Source of the DNA: Phymorhynchus buccinoides
Taxonomy: Eukaryota > Mollusca > Gastropoda > Neogastropoda > Raphitomidae
Reading direction: 5' to 3'
Length of the DNA stretch: 64,000 bases
NCBI GenBank assembly: GCA_017654935.2
Contig: CM065713.1
Location: 18,748,375 to 18,812,374, forward strand
Shown here in pieces: positions 20,675 through 35,798 of the stretch. The translations under genes were made by a program, and so were the position numbers. The notes beneath the pieces were generated by a model. That model was not told where the DNA came from, did not search any database, and was given only the letters and a program-made list of their open reading frames with translations. Position 1 is the stretch's first letter; every line of letters begins with the position of its first letter.

Positions 20675-22996
20675 TACCCAGTCCTCTTTCTGTACCACTC
20701 TCCGTCCTGCCTTTATTTCTGCAGTCCTTACCCAGTCCTCTTTCTGTACCACTCTCCGTCCTGCCTTTATTTCTGCAGTCCTTACCCAGTCCTCTTTCTG
20801 TACCACTCTCCGTCCTGCCTTTATTTCTGCAGTCCTTACCCAGTCCTCTTTCTGTACCACTCTCCGTCCTGCCTTTATTTCTGCAGTCCTTACCCAGTCC
20901 TCTTTCTGTACCACTCTCCGTCCTGCCTTTATTTCTGCAGTCCTTACCCAGTCCTCTTTCTGTACCACTCTCCGTCCTGCCTTTATTTCTGCAGTCCTTA
21001 CCCAGTCCTCTTTCTTTACCACTCTCCGTCCTGCCTTTATTTCTGCAGTCCTTGCCCAGTCCTCTTTCTGTACCACTCTCCGTCCTGCCTTTATTTCTGC
21101 AGTCCTTACCCAGTCCTCTTTCTGTACCACTCTCCGTCCTGCCTTTATTTCTGCAGTCCTTACCCAGTCCTCTTTCTGTACCACTCTCCGTCCTGCCTTT
21201 ATTTCTGCAGTCCTTACCCAGTCCTCTTTCTGTACCACTCTCCGTCCTGCCTTTATTTCTGCAGTCCTTGCCCAGTCCTCTTTCTGTACCACTCTCCGTC
21301 CTGCCTTTATTTCTGCAGTCCTTGCCCAGTCCTCTTTCTGTACCACTCTCCGTCCTGCCTTTATTTCTGCAGTCCTTACCCAGTCCTCTTTCTGTACCAC
21401 TCTCCGTCCTGCCTTTATTTCTGCAGTCCTTGCCCAGTCCTCTTTCTGTACCACTCTCCGTCCTGCCTTTATTTCTGCAGTCCTTACCCAGTCCTCTTTC
21501 TGTACCACTCTCCGTCCTGCCTTTATTTCTGCAGTCCTTGCCCAGTCCTCTTTCTGTACCACTCTCCGTCCTGCCTTTATTTCTGCAGTCCTTACCCAGT
21601 CCTCTTTCTTTACCACTCTCCGTCCTGCCTTTATTTCTGCAGTCCTTACCCAGTCCTCTTTCTGTACCACTCTCCGTCCTGCCTTTATTTCTGCAGTCCT
21701 TACCCAGTCCTCTTTCTGTACCACTCTCCGTCCTGCCTTTATTTCTGCAGTCCTTACCCAGTCCTCTTTCTGTACCACTCTCCGTCCTGCCTTTATTTCT
21801 GCAGTCCTTGCCCAGTCCTCTTTCTGTACCACTCTCCGTCCTGCCTTTATTTCTGCAGTCCTTACCCAGTCCTCTTTCTGTACCACTCTCCGTCCTGCCT
21901 TTATTTCTGCAGTCCTTGCCCAGTCCTCTTTCTGTACCACTCTCCGTCCTGCCTTTATTTCTGCAGTCCTTACCCAGTCCTCTTTCTGTACCACTCTCCG
22001 TCCTGCCTTTATTTCTGCAGTCCTTACCCAGTCCTCTTTCTGTACCACTCTCCGTCCTGCCTTTATTTCTGCAGTCCTTACCCAGTCCTCTTTCTGTACC
22101 ACTCTCCGTCCTGCCTTTATTTCTGCAGTCCTTACCCAGTCCTCTTTCTGTACCACTCTCCGTCCTGCCTTTATTTCTGCAGTCCTTACCCAGTCCTCTT
22201 TCTGTACCACTCTCCGTCCTGCCTTTATTTCTGCAGTCCTTACCCAGTCCTCTTTCTGTACCACTCTCCGTCCTGCCTTTATTTCTGCAGTCCTTGCCCA
22301 GTCCTCTTTCTGTACCACTCTCCGTCCTGCCTTTATTTCTGCAGTCCTTACCCAGTCCTCTTTCTGTACCACTCTCCGTCCTGCCTTTATTTCTGCAGTC
22401 CTTACCCAGTCCTCTTTCTGTACCACTCTCCGTCCTGCCTTTATTTCTGCAGTCCTTACCCAGTCCTCTTTCTTTACCACTCTCCGTCCTGCCTTTATTT
22501 CTGCAGTCCTTACCCAGTCCTCTTTCTTTACCACTCTCCGTCCTGCCTTTATTTCTGCAGTCCTTACCCAGTCCTCTTTCTTTACCACTCTCCGTCCTGC
22601 CTTTATTTCTGCAGTCCTTACCCAGTCCTCTTTCTTTACCACTCTCCGTCCTGCCTTTATTTCTGCAGTCCTTACCCAGTCCTCTTTCTTTACCACTCTC
22701 CGTCCGGCCTTTATTTCTGCAGTCCTTACCCAGTCCTCTTTCTTTACCACTCTCCGTCCTGCCTTTATTTCTGCAGTCCTTACCCAGTCCTCTTTCTTTA
22801 CCACTCTCCGTCCGGCCTTTATTTCTGCAGTCCTTACCCAGTCCTCTTTCTTTACCACTCTCCGTCCTGCCTTTATTTCTGCAGTCCTTACCCAGTCCTC
22901 TTTCTGTACCACTCTCCGTCCTGCCTTTATTTCTGCAGTCCTTGCCCAGTCCTCTTTCTGTACCACTCTCCGTCCTGCCTTTATTTCTGCAGTCCT
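20675..22996. repeat. 54-bp minisatellite, about 43 units, left arm
   Basis: The unit is TACCCAGTCCTCTTTCTGTA, CCACTCTCCGTCCTGCCTTT, ATTTCTGCAGTCCT. Variants are TACCC/TGCCC, CTGTACC/CTTTACC and CCTGCC/CCGGCC. A block of eight CTTTACC units lies at 22450-22880. Three plus frames and one minus frame stay open for 650-850 codons because 54 is a multiple of three and the unit lacks stops. No start context, domain or composition argues for a protein. Confidence 0.97.
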
Positions 22997-23029
22997 ATTT
23001 CAGATGTCCGTTTTGATCTGCTTGTCTCA

Positions 23030-23324
23030 TGCCCCCCCCCCCCCCCTCAATCTCTCATGTCTATCCTAACTCTCTCTCTCTCTCCTTCCCCCTCCCTGGC
23101 ATGCCTAATTGGTCTCATGGGGCAAGTTTACTCACAAAGCTATGGGTGAGTTGAGAGCAACTTGTAATGGGAGATCAGCGCAGGCACTGGGTGGAATCAT
23201 AGTGCGCGGCGCTGCCCTCCAGTGGCCATTTTAATACTTCGTTTCACCCCCAGTACACAACTTGTAATGCGTCTGTCACACATTTGACGCACAGAATGGG
23301 AGCCCTGATTAACTCATGATTAAC
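23030..23324. other. Unique spacer with C-run and CT tract, left arm
   Basis: Poly-C near 23034-23046, CT-rich at about 23070-23090, then unique DNA. No gene seen. It appears near identical to 35951-36280. Confidence 0.5.
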
Positions 23325-23476
23325 TCATGAAAAGTGGTAGATCGCATGTCTATGACAGCTCTGCGACTGCTCTTGTGTTGGTAGGGCAGGTGCATCTCTG
23401 GGTCCCATCAGCGCCTTCAGATTTTTTTTTTCTTCATTGGAAACAGAATGTTCATACAGATCTTTGAGAGTTTTAC
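23325..23476 (-). CDS. Possible terminal exon, unknown protein, left arm
   Basis: On the minus strand a 3' splice-like TTTTTGTTGTAG is followed by an open frame, KTLKDLYEHSVSNEEKKNLK then ALMGPRDAPALPTQEQ, ending at TGA (23325-23327). The composition looks protein-like (helical, charged, then Pro-rich) and the frame crosses a run of ten A without breaking in either arm. I do not recognise the family. It lies on the same strand as ETHE1 and upstream of exon A, but it has no good donor and does not resemble any ETHE1 segment. It may be the last exon of another gene or chance. Confidence 0.3.
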
Positions 23477-23879
23477 CTACAACAAAAACTAAACAAGTGA
23501 AGACAGGATTTTTCGAGAGAAAGGGAGAGACAGAAAGTGAGGGGGGAGGGAGATAGACACAGAGGGAGAGAATGAGTCCATATGAACGGATGGACAGGCA
23601 AATTAGATTATAAATAGAACATTAATGCAAGTATATCACATTTATCAATATGTAACGGAATAACAACAGGACTTAAAACACAATGGCTTGAGAGAGTAAC
23701 AAACATAAGTTTCTTGCTGGAGATGACAATTATTCCCAGTGTTTGAGCAACACCACTAACTGACAATAACAACAAAAACAGAACCTCGACCCTTGTCAGA
23801 GATTTAATGAGTAAAAGTTATAAAAAAAGGTACCAAACACAAAACTTCTCTTAGCACAAAAATGGCAGCTGTGTGAAAG
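23477..23879. other. Unique spacer next to the 44-bp satellite, left arm
   Basis: No gene recognised. By eye this segment has almost no differences from 35398-35798 in reverse complement, which makes it the most similar unique stretch between the arms. Confidence 0.6.
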
Positions 23880-26800
23880 CATTGTATGGCGTATCATCAA
23901 TATCTGTCATCATAAGGGATGTGCATTGTATGGCGTATCATCAATATCTGTCATCATAAGGGATGTGCCTTGTATGGCGCATCATCAATATCTGTCATCA
24001 TAAGGGATGTGCATTGTATGGCGTATCATCAATATCTGTCATCATAGGGGATGTGCATTGTATGGTGTATCATCAATATCTGTCATCATAGGGGATGTGC
24101 ATTGTATGGTGTATCATCAATATCTGTCATCATAGGGGATGTGCATTGTATGGTGTATCATCAATATCTGTCATCATAGGGATGTGCATTGTATGGTGTA
24201 TCATCAATATCTGTCATCATAGGGGATGTGCATTGTATGGCGTATCATCAATATCTGTCATCATAAGGGATGTGCATTGTATGGCGTATCATCAATATCT
24301 GTCATCATAGTCATCATAAGGGATGTGCATTGTATGGCGTATCATCAATATCTGTCATCATAAGGGATGTGCATTGTATGGTGTATCATCAATATCTGTC
24401 ATCATAAGGGATGTGCATTGTATGGCGTATCATCAATATCTGTCATCATAGGGGATGTGCATTGTATGGCGTATCATCAATATCTGTCATCATAAGGGAT
24501 GTGCATTGTATGGTGTATCATCAATATCTGTCATCATAAGGGATGTGCATTGTATGGTGTATCATCAATATCTGTCATCATAGGGGATGTGCATTGTATG
24601 GCGTATCATCAATATCTGTCATCATAAGGGATGTGCATTGTATGGCATCATCAATATCTGTCATCATAGGGGATGTGCATTGTATGGCGTATCATCAATA
24701 TCTGTCATCATAAGGGATGTGCATTGTATGGCGTATCATCAATATCTGTCATCATAAGGGGATGTGCATTGTATGGCGTATCATCAATATCTGTCATCAT
24801 AAGGGATGTGCATTGTATGGTGTATCATCAATATCTGTCATCATAGTGGATGTGCATTGTATGGTGTATCATCAATATCTGTCATCATAAGGGATGTGCA
24901 TTGTATGGCGTATCATCAATATCTGTCATCATAAGGGATGTGCATTGTATGGCGTATCATCAATATCTGTCATCATAAGGGATGTGCATTGTATGGCGTA
25001 TCATCAATATCTGTCATCATAAGGGATGTGCATTGTATGGCGTATCATCAATATCTGTCATCATAAGGGATGTGCATGGGATGTGCATTGTATGGCGTAT
25101 CATCAATATCTGTCATCATAAGGGATGTGCATTGTATGGTGTATCATCAATATCTGTCATCATAGGGGATGTGCATTGTATGGCGTATCATCAATATCTG
25201 TCATCATAGGGGATGTGCATTGTATGGTGTATCATCAATATCTGTCATCATAGGGCATTGTATGTGCATTGTATGGCATTGTATCATCATCAATATCTGT
25301 CATCATAGTGGTATGGTGTATGTGCATTGTATGGCGTATCATCAATATCTGTCATCATAAGGGATGTGCATTGTATGGAGTATCATCAATATCTGTCATC
25401 ATAGGGGATGTGCATTGTATGGCATCATCAATATCTGTCATCATAAGGGATGTGCATTGTATGGAGTATCATCAATATCTGTCATCATAGGGGATGTGCA
25501 TTGTATGGTGTATCATCAATATCTGTCATCATAGGGGATGTGCATTGTATGGCTGTATCATCAATATCTGTCATCATAGGGGATGTGCATTGTATGGCGT
25601 ATCATCAATATCTGTCATCATAAGGGATGTGCATTGTATGGCGTATCATCAATATCTGTCATCATAGGGGATGTGCATCATCAATATCTGGGATGTGCAT
25701 TGTATGGCGTATCATCAATATCTGTCATCATAAGGGATGTGCATTGTATGGTGTATCATCAATATCTGTCATCATAGGGGATGTGCATTGTATGGCGTAT
25801 CATCACTATCTGTCATCATAAGGGATGTGCATTGTATGGCGTATCATCAATATCTGTCATCATAGGGGATGTGCATTGTATGGTGTATCATCAATATCTG
25901 TCATCATAAGGGATGTGCATTGTATGGTGTATCATCAATATCTGTCATCATAAGGGATGTGCATTGTATGGCGTATCATCAATATCTGTCATCATAAGGG
26001 ATGTGCATTGTATGGCGTATCATCAATATCTGTCATCATAGGGGATGTGCATTGTATGGTATGGTGTATCATCAATATCTGTCATCATAGGGGATGTGCA
26101 TTGTATGGTGTATCATCAATATCTGTCATCATAGGGGATGTGCATTGTATGGCGTATCATCAATATCTGTCATCATAAGGGATGTGCATTGTATGGTGTA
26201 TCATCAATATCTGTCATCATAAGGGATGTGCATTGTATGGTGTATCATCAATATCTGTCATCATAAGGGATGTGCATTGTATGGCGTATCATCAATATCT
26301 GTCATCATAGGGGATGTGCATTGTATGGCATCATCAATATCTGTCATCATAGGGGATGTGCATTGTATGGTGCATCATCAATATCTGTCATCATAAGGGA
26401 TGTGCCTTGTATGGTGCATCATCAATATCTGTCATCATCATCATCAATATCTGTCATCATAAGGGATGTGCATTGTATGGTGTATCATCAATATCTGTCA
26501 TCATAAGGGATGTGCATTGTATGGCGTATCATCAATATCTGTCATCATAAGGGATGTGCATTGTATGGCGTATCATCAATATCTGTCATCATAAGGGATG
26601 TGCATTGTATGGTGTATCATCAATATCTGTCATCATAGGGGATGTGCATTGTATGGCGTATCATCAATATCTGTCATCATAGGGGATGTGCATTGTATGG
26701 CGTATCATCAATATCTGTCATCATAAGGGATGTGCATTGTATGGTGTATCATCAATATCTGTCATCATAGTGGATGTGCATTGTATGGCGTATCATCAAT

Positions 26801-29270
26801 ATCTGTCATCATAGGGGATGTGCATTGTATGGTGTATCATCAATATCTGTCATCATAGGGGATGTGCATTGTATGGTGTATCATCAATATCTGTCATCAT
26901 AAGGGATGTGCATTGTATGGCGTATCATCAATATCTGTCATCATAAGGGATGTGCATTGTATGGTGTATCATCAATATCTGTCATCATAAGGGATGTGCA
27001 TTGTATGGTGTATCATCAATATCTGTCATCATAAGGGATGTGCATTGTATGGTGTATCATCAATATCTGTCATCATAGTGGATGTGCATTGTATGGCGTA
27101 TCATCAATATCTGTCATCATAATTGTATGGATGTGCATTGTATGGTGTATCATCAATATCTGTCATCATAGGGGATGTGCATTGTATGGCGTATCATCAA
27201 TATCTGTCATCATAAGGGATGTGCATTGTATGGCGTATCATCAATATCTGTCATCATAGGGGATGTGCATTGTATGGTGTATCATCAATATCTGTCATCA
27301 TAGGGGATGTGCATTGTATGGTGTATCATCATCAATATCTGTCATCATAATATCTGTCATCATAAGGGATGTGCATTGTATGGCGTATCATCAATATCTG
27401 TCATCATAGGGGATGTGCATCATCAATATCTGTCATCATAAGGGATGTGCATTGTATGGTGTATCATCAATATCTGTCATCATAGGGGATGTGCATCATC
27501 AATATCTGTCATCATAGGGGATGTGCATTGTATGGCGTATCATCAATATCTGTCATCATAAGGGATGTGCATTGTATGGTGTATCATCAATATCTGTCAT
27601 CATAAGGGATGTGCATTGTATGGTGTATCATCAATATCTGTCATCATAGGGGATGTGCATTGTATGGCATCAATATCTGCATCATCATCAATATCTGTCA
27701 TCATAGGGGATGTGCATTGTATGGTGTATCATCAATATCTGTCATCATAGGGGATGTGCATTGTATGGCGTATCATCAATATCTGTCATCATAGGGGATG
27801 TGCATTGTATGGCGTATCATCAATATCTGTCATCATAGGGGATGTGCATTGTATGGCGTATCATCAATATCTGTCATCATAGGGGATGTGCATTGTATGG
27901 CGTATCATCAATATCTGTCATCATAGGGGATGTGCATTGTATGGTGTATCATCAATATCTGTCATCATAAGGGATGTGCATTGTATGGCGTATCATCAAT
28001 ATCTGTCATCATAGGGGATGTGCATTGTATGGTGTATCATCAATATATGTCATCATAAGGGATGTGCATTGTATGGTGTATCATCAATATCTGTCATCAT
28101 AGGGGATGTGCATCATCAATATCTGTCATCATAAGGGATGTGCATTGTATGGCGTATCATCAATATCTGTCATCATAAGGGATGTGCATTGTATGGCGTA
28201 TCATCAATATCTGTCATCATAGGGGATGTGCATTGTATGGCGTATCATCAATATCTGTCATCATAAGGGATGTGCATTGTATGGCGTATCATCAATATCT
28301 GTCATCATAAGGGATGTGCATTGTATGGCGTATCATCAATATCTGTCATCATAAGGGATGTGCATTGTATGGTGTATCATCAATATCTGTCATCATAGGG
28401 GATGTGCATTGTATGGCGTATCATCAATATCTGTCATCATAAGGGATGTGCATTGTATGGCGTATCATCAATATCTGTCATCATAAGGGATGTGCATTGT
28501 ATGGCGTATCATCAATATCTGTCATCATAGGGGATGTGCATTGTATGGTGTATCATCAATATCTGTCATCATAAGGGATGTGCATTGTATGGAGTATCAT
28601 CAATATCTGTCATCATAGGGGATGTGCATTGTATGGTGTATCATCAATATCTGTCATCATAGGGGATGTGCATTGTATGGAGTATCATCAATATCTGTCA
28701 TCATAGGGGATGTGCATCATCAATATCTGTCATCATAAGGGATGTGCATTGTATGGAGTATCATCAATATCTGTCATCATAAGGGATGTGCATTGTATGG
28801 TGTATCATCAATATCTGTCATCATAGGGGATGTGCATTGTATGGCGTATCATCAATATCTGTCATCATAAGGGATGTGCATTGTATGGAGTATCATCAAT
28901 ATCTGTCATCATAGGGGATGTGCATTGTATGGCGTATCATCAATATCTGTCATCATAGGGGATGTGCATTGTATGGTGTATCATCAATATCTGTCATCAT
29001 AAGGGATGTGCATTGTATGGTGTATCATCAATATCTGTCATCATAGGGGATGTGCATTGTATGGTGCATCATCAATATCTGTCATCATAGGGGATGTGCA
29101 TTGTATGGCGTATCATCAATATCTGTCATCATAGGGGATGTGCATTGTATGGCGTATCATCAATATCTGTCATCATAAGGGATGTGCATTGTATGGAGTA
29201 TCATCAATATCTGTCATCATAGGGGATGTGCATTGTATGGCGTATCATCAATATCTGTCATCATAGGGGA
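23880..29270 (+). repeat. 44-bp satellite, forward block, about 122 units
   Basis: The unit is AAGGGATGTGCATTGTATGG, CGTATCATCAATATCTGTCA, TCAT. Main variants are AAGGG/AGGGG/AGTGG and GGCGT/GGTGT/GGAGT. Deleted or partial units occur, for example at 25240-25320, 27340-27430 and 27660-27690. At 29270 the array switches strand. Confidence 0.97.
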
Positions 29271-29282
29271 CATCCCCTATGA
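29261..29282. other. Palindrome axis inside the 44-bp satellite
   Basis: TCATAGGGGA is followed by CA and TCCCCTATGA: a strand switch with a two-base centre. Perfect mirror symmetry extends about 73 bp on each side and then breaks (GGAGT on the left against the mirror of GGTGT on the right). Confidence 0.95.
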
Positions 29283-32200
29283 TGACAGATATTGATGATA
29301 CGCCATACAATGCACATCCCCTATGATGACAGATATTGATGATACACCATACAATGCACATCCACTAATGATGACAGATATTGATGATACACCATACAAT
29401 GCACATCCCTTATGATGACAGATATTGATGATACACCATACAATGCACATCCACTATGATGACAGATATTGATGATACACCATACAATGCACATCCACTA
29501 TGATGACAGATATTGATGATACACCATACAATGCACATCCCTTATGATGACAGATATTGATGATACACCATACAATGCACATCCACTATGATGACAGATA
29601 TTGATGATACACCATACAATGCACATCCCCTATGATGACAGATATTGATGATACGCCATACAATGCACATCCCTTATGATGACAGATATTGATGATACGC
29701 CATACAATGCACATCCCTTATGATGACAGATATTGATGATACGCCATACAATGCACATCCCTTATGATGACAGATATTGATGATACGCCATACAATGCAC
29801 ATCCCCTATGATGACAGATATTGATGATACGCCATACAATGCACATCCCTTATGATGACAGATATTGATGATACACCATACAATGCACATCCCTTATGAT
29901 GACAGATATTGATGATACACCATACAATGCACATCCCCTATGATGACAGATATTGATGATACACCATACAATGCACATCCCCTATGATGACAGATATTGA
30001 TGATACACCATACAATGCACATCCCCTATGATGACAGATATTGATGATACGCCATACAATGCACATCCCTTATGATGACAGATATTGATGATACACCATA
30101 CAATGCACATCCCTAATGATGACAGATATTGATGATACGCCATACAATGCACATCCCCTATGATGACAGATATTGATGATACACCATACAATGCACATCC
30201 CTTATGATGACAGATATTGATGATACACCATACAATGCACATCCACTATGATGACAGATATTGATGATACACCATACAATGCACATCCACTATGATGACA
30301 GATATTGATGATACACCATACAATGCACATCCACTATGATGACAGATATTGATGATACACCATACAATGCACATCCCTTATGATGACAGATATTGATGAT
30401 ACACCATACAATGCACATCCCTATATGATGACAGATATTGATGATACGCCATACAATGCACATCCCTTATGATGACAGATATTGATGATACGCCATACAA
30501 TGCACATCCCTTATGATGACAGATATTGATGATACGCCATACAATGCACATCCCCTATGATGACAGATATTGATGATACGCCATACAATGCACATCCCTA
30601 ATGATGACAGATATTGATGATACGCCATACAATGCACATCCCCTATGATGACAGATATTGATGATACGCCATACAATGCACATCCCTTATGATGACAGAT
30701 ATTGATGATACACCATACAATGCACATCCACTATGATGACAGATATTGATGATACACCATACAATGCACATCCCCTATGATGACAGATATTGATGATACA
30801 CCATACAATGCACATCCACTATGATGACAGATATTGATGATACACCATACAATGCACATCCACTATGATGACAGATATTGATGATACACCATACAATGCA
30901 CATCCCTTATGATGACAGATATTGATGATACACCATACAATGCACATCCCCTATGATGACAGATATTGATGATACACCATACAATGCACATCCCTAATGA
31001 TGACAGATATTGATGATACACCATACAATGCACATCCCCTATGATGACAGATATTGATGATACACCATACAATGCACATCCCCTATGATGACAGATATTG
31101 ATGATACACCATACAATGCACATCCACTATGATGACAGATATTGATGATACACCATACAATGCACATCCCTAATGATGACAGATATTGATGATACACCAT
31201 ACAATGCACATCCCCTATGATGACAGATATTGATGATACACCATACAATGCACATCCCCTATGATGACAGATATTGATGATACACCATACAATGCACATC
31301 CACTATGATGACAGATATTGATGATACGCCATACAATGCACATCCCCTATGATGACAGATATTGATGATACACCATACAATGCACATCCCACTATGATGA
31401 CAGATATTGATGATACGCCATACAATGCACATCCCTTTTATGATGACAGATATTGATGATACACCATACAATGCACATCCCTTATGATGACAGATATTGA
31501 TGATACGCCATACAATGCACATCCCTAATGATGACAGATATTGATGATACGCCATACAATGCACATCCCCTATGATGACAGATATTGATGATACGCCATA
31601 CAATGCACATCCCTTATGATGACAGATATTGATGATACACCATACAATGCACATCCCCTATGATGACAGATATTGATGATACGCCATACAATGCACATCC
31701 CTTATGATGACAGATATTGATGATACACCATACAATGCACATCCCTTATGATGACAGATATTGATGATACGCCATACAATGCACATCCCCTATGATGACA
31801 GATATTGATGATACGCCATACAATGCACATCCCCTATGATGACAGATATTGATGATACACCATACAATGCACATCCACTATGATGACAGATATTGATGAT
31901 ACGCCATACAATGCACATCCCTTATGATGACAGATATTGATGATACACCATACAATGCACATCCCTTATGATGACAGATATTGATGATACACCATACAAT
32001 GCACATCCACTATGATGACAGATATTGATGATACACCATACAATGCACATCCCCTATGATGACAGATATTGATGATACACCATACAATGCACATCCCCTA
32101 TGATGACAGATATTGATGATACGCCATACAATGCACATCCCTTATGATGACAGATATTGATGATACACCATACAATGCACATCCACTATGATGACAGATA

Positions 32201-35200
32201 TTGATGATACGCCATACAATGCACATCCCCTATGATGACAGATATTGATGATACACCATACAATGCACATCCACTATGATGACAGATATTGATGATACAC
32301 CATACAATGCACATCCACTATGATGACAGATATTGATGATACACCATACAATGCACATCCCTTATGATGACAGATATTGATGATACACCATACAATGCAC
32401 ATCCCTTATGATGACAGATATTGATGATACACCATACAATGCACATCCACTATGATGACAGATATTGATGATACACCATACAATGCACATCCACTATGAT
32501 GACAGATATTGATGATACACCATACAATGCACATCCCCTATGATGACAGATATTGATGATACGCCATACAATGCACATCCACTATGATGACAGATATTGA
32601 TGATACACCATACAATGCACATCCCCTATGATGACAGATATTGATGATACACCATACAATGCACATCCCATATGATGACAGATATTGATGATACACCATA
32701 CAAGGCACATCCCTTATGATGACAGATATTGATGATACGCCATACAAGGCACATCCACTATGATGACAGATATTGATGATGCACCATACAATGCACATCC
32801 ACTATGATGACAGATATTGATGATACGCCATACAATGCACATCCCTTATGATGACAGATATTGATGATACACCATACAATGCACATCCCCTATGATGACA
32901 GATATTGATGATACACCATACAATGCACATCCACTATGATGACTATGATGACAGATACAGATATTGATGATGCACATCCCCTATGATGACAGATATTGAT
33001 GATACGCCATACAATGCACATCCCCTATGATGACAGATATTGATGATACACCATACAATGCACATCCACTATGATGACAGATATTGATGATACACCATAC
33101 AATGCACATCCCCCCTATGATGACTATGATGACAGATATTGATGATACACCATACAATGCACATCCCTTATGATGACAGATATTGATGATACGCCATACA
33201 ATGCACATCCCTTATGATGACAGATATTGATGATACACCATACAATGCACATCCCTTATGATGACAGATATTGATGATACGCCATACAATGCACATCCCT
33301 TATGATGACAGATAGTGATGATACGCCATACAATGCACATCCCTTATGATGACAGATATTGATGATACGCCATACAATGCACATCCCCTATGATGACAGA
33401 TATTGATGATACACCATACAATGCACATCCCTAATGATGACAGATATTGATGATACGCCATACAATGCACATCCCCTATGATGACAGATATTGATGATAC
33501 ACCATACAATGCACATCCCCTATGATGACAGATATTGATGATACACCATACAATGCACATCCCCTATGATGACAGATATTGATGATACGCCATACAATGC
33601 ACATCCCTTATGATGACAGATATTGATGATACACCATACAATGCACATCCCTTATGATGACTATTGATGATGACAGATATTGATGATACGCCATACAATG
33701 CACATCCCACGATGATGACAGATATTGATGATGACAGATATTGATGATACGCCATACAATGCACATCCCCTATGATGACAGATATTGATGATACGCCATA
33801 CAATGCACATCCCTTATGATGACAGATATTGATGATACACCATACAATGCACATCCCCTATGATGACAGATATTGATGATACACCATACAATGCACATCC
33901 ACTATGATGACAGATATTGATGATACACCATACAATGCACATCCCTATGATGACAGATATTGATGATACACCATACAATGCACATCCCCTATGATGACAG
34001 ATATTGATGATACGCCATACAATGCACATCCCTTATGATGACAGATATTGATGATACGCCATACAATGCACATCCCATATGATGACAGATATTGATGATA
34101 CACCATACAATGCACATCCACCATACTTATGATGACAGATATTGATGATACACCATACAATGCACATCCCCTTATGATGACAGATATTGATGATACGCCA
34201 TACAATGCACATCCCTTATGATGACAGATATTGATGATACACCATACAATGCACATCCCCTATGATGACAGATATTGATGATACACCATACAATGCACAT
34301 CCCCTATGATGACAGATATTGATGATACGCCATACAATGCACATCCCTTATGATGACAGATATTGATGATACACCATACAATGCACATCCCCTATGATGA
34401 CAGATATTGATGATACGCCATACAATGCACATCCCATATGATGACAGATATTGATGATACACCATACAATGCACATCCCTTATGATGACAGATATTGATG
34501 ATACGCCATACAATGCACATCCCATATGATGACAGATATTGATGATACACCATACAATGCACATCCCCTATGATGACAGATATTGATGATACACCATACA
34601 ATGCACATCCCCTATGATGACAGATATTGATGATACGCCATACAATGCACATCCCTTATGATGACAGATATTGATGATACACCATACAATGCACATCCCT
34701 TATGATGACAGATATTGATGATACACCATACAATGCACATCCCTTATGATGACAGATATTGATGATACGCCATACAATGCACATCCCTTATGATGACAGA
34801 TATTGATGATACGCCATACAATGCACATCCCCTATGATGACAGATATTGATGATACGCCATACAATGCACATCCCCTATGATGACAGATATTGATGATAC
34901 ACCATACAATGCACATCCCCTATGATGACAGATATTGATGATACGCCATACAATGCACATCCCTTATGATGACAGATATTGATGATACACCATACAATGC
35001 ACATCCCTTATGATGACAGATATTGATGATACGCCATACAATGCACATCCCCTATGATGACAGATATTGATGATACACCATACAATGCACATCCCTTATG
35101 ATGACAGATATTGATGATACACCATACAATGCACATCCCCTATGATGACAGATATTGATGATACACCATACAATGCACATCCACTATGATGACAGATATT

Positions 35201-35397
35201 GATGATACACCATACAATGCACATCCCCTATGATGACAGATATTGATGATACGCCATACAATGCACATCCCTTATGATGACAGATATTGATGATGCGCCA
35301 TACAAGGCACATCCCTTATGATGACAGATATTGATGATGCGCCATACAATGCACATCCCTTATGATGACAGATATTGATGATACGCCATACAATGCT
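29273..35397 (-). repeat. 44-bp satellite, reverse block, about 139 units
   Basis: Reverse complement of the forward satellite. Variant composition differs: the TCCACTATG (AGTGG) form is frequent here but found only a few times in the forward block, and TCCCTAATG units occur only here. Disordered units lie at about 32935-32975, 33110-33130, 33655-33745 and 34120-34140. It ends in sequence mirrored at 23880. Confidence 0.97.
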
Positions 35398-35798
35398 TTC
35401 ACACAGCTGCCATTTTTGTGCTAAGAGAAGTTTTGTGTTTGGTACCTTTTTTTATAACTTTTACTCATTAAATCTCTGACAAGGGTCGAGGTTCTGTTTT
35501 TGTTGTTATTGTCAGTTAGTGGTGTTGCTCAAACACTGGGAATAATTGTCATCTCCAGCAAGAAACTTATGTTTGTTACTCTCTCAAGCCATTGTGTTTT
35601 AAGTCCTGTTGTTATTCCGTTACATATTGATAAATGTGATATACTTGCATTAATGTTCTATTTATAATCTAATTTGCCTGTCCATCCGTTCATATGGACT
35701 CATTCTCTCCCTCTGTGTCTATCTCCCTCCCCCCTCACTTTCTGTCTCTCCCTTTCTCTCGAAAAATCCTGTCTTCACTTGTTTAGTTTTTGTTGTAG

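Larger units (their letters stand above)
3836..29270 (+). repeat. Left arm of ~50-kb inverted duplication
   Basis: Read outward from 29270, this arm matches the sequence read rightward from 29273, block by block, including unique DNA, the same transposon fragments, the same three ETHE1 exons and the same tandem arrays. Homology can be followed out to about 3836, where the right-arm counterpart hits the N gap. The arms are about 25.4 kb (left) and 24.2 kb (right). The length difference comes mainly from copy number in the 66/54-bp, 52-bp and Asp-codon arrays and in the 44-bp satellite. By-eye comparison shows near identity at 23.0-23.9 kb and around exon A, and several percent difference in parts of the outer third. 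Whether this is a biological palindrome or an assembly join is discussed in the findings. Confidence 0.93.

Noticed and set aside
20526..23149. Open frames of 650-850 codons across the 54-bp array on both strands, and similar frames at 36121-38691
   Set aside because: The unit length is a multiple of three and has no stop in several frames, so long open frames follow automatically. Several overlapping frames are open at once, and no domain or signal is seen.
29261..29282. Replication origin or cruciform regulatory element at the palindrome centre
   Set aside because: The symmetry is explained by the strand switch of the satellite. Nothing else there suggests an origin, and the join itself may be artificial.
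23880..35397. CRISPR-like array (regular 44-bp units)
   Set aside because: Units are contiguous variants of one sequence with no unique spacers, there are no cas genes, and the window is from an animal genome.
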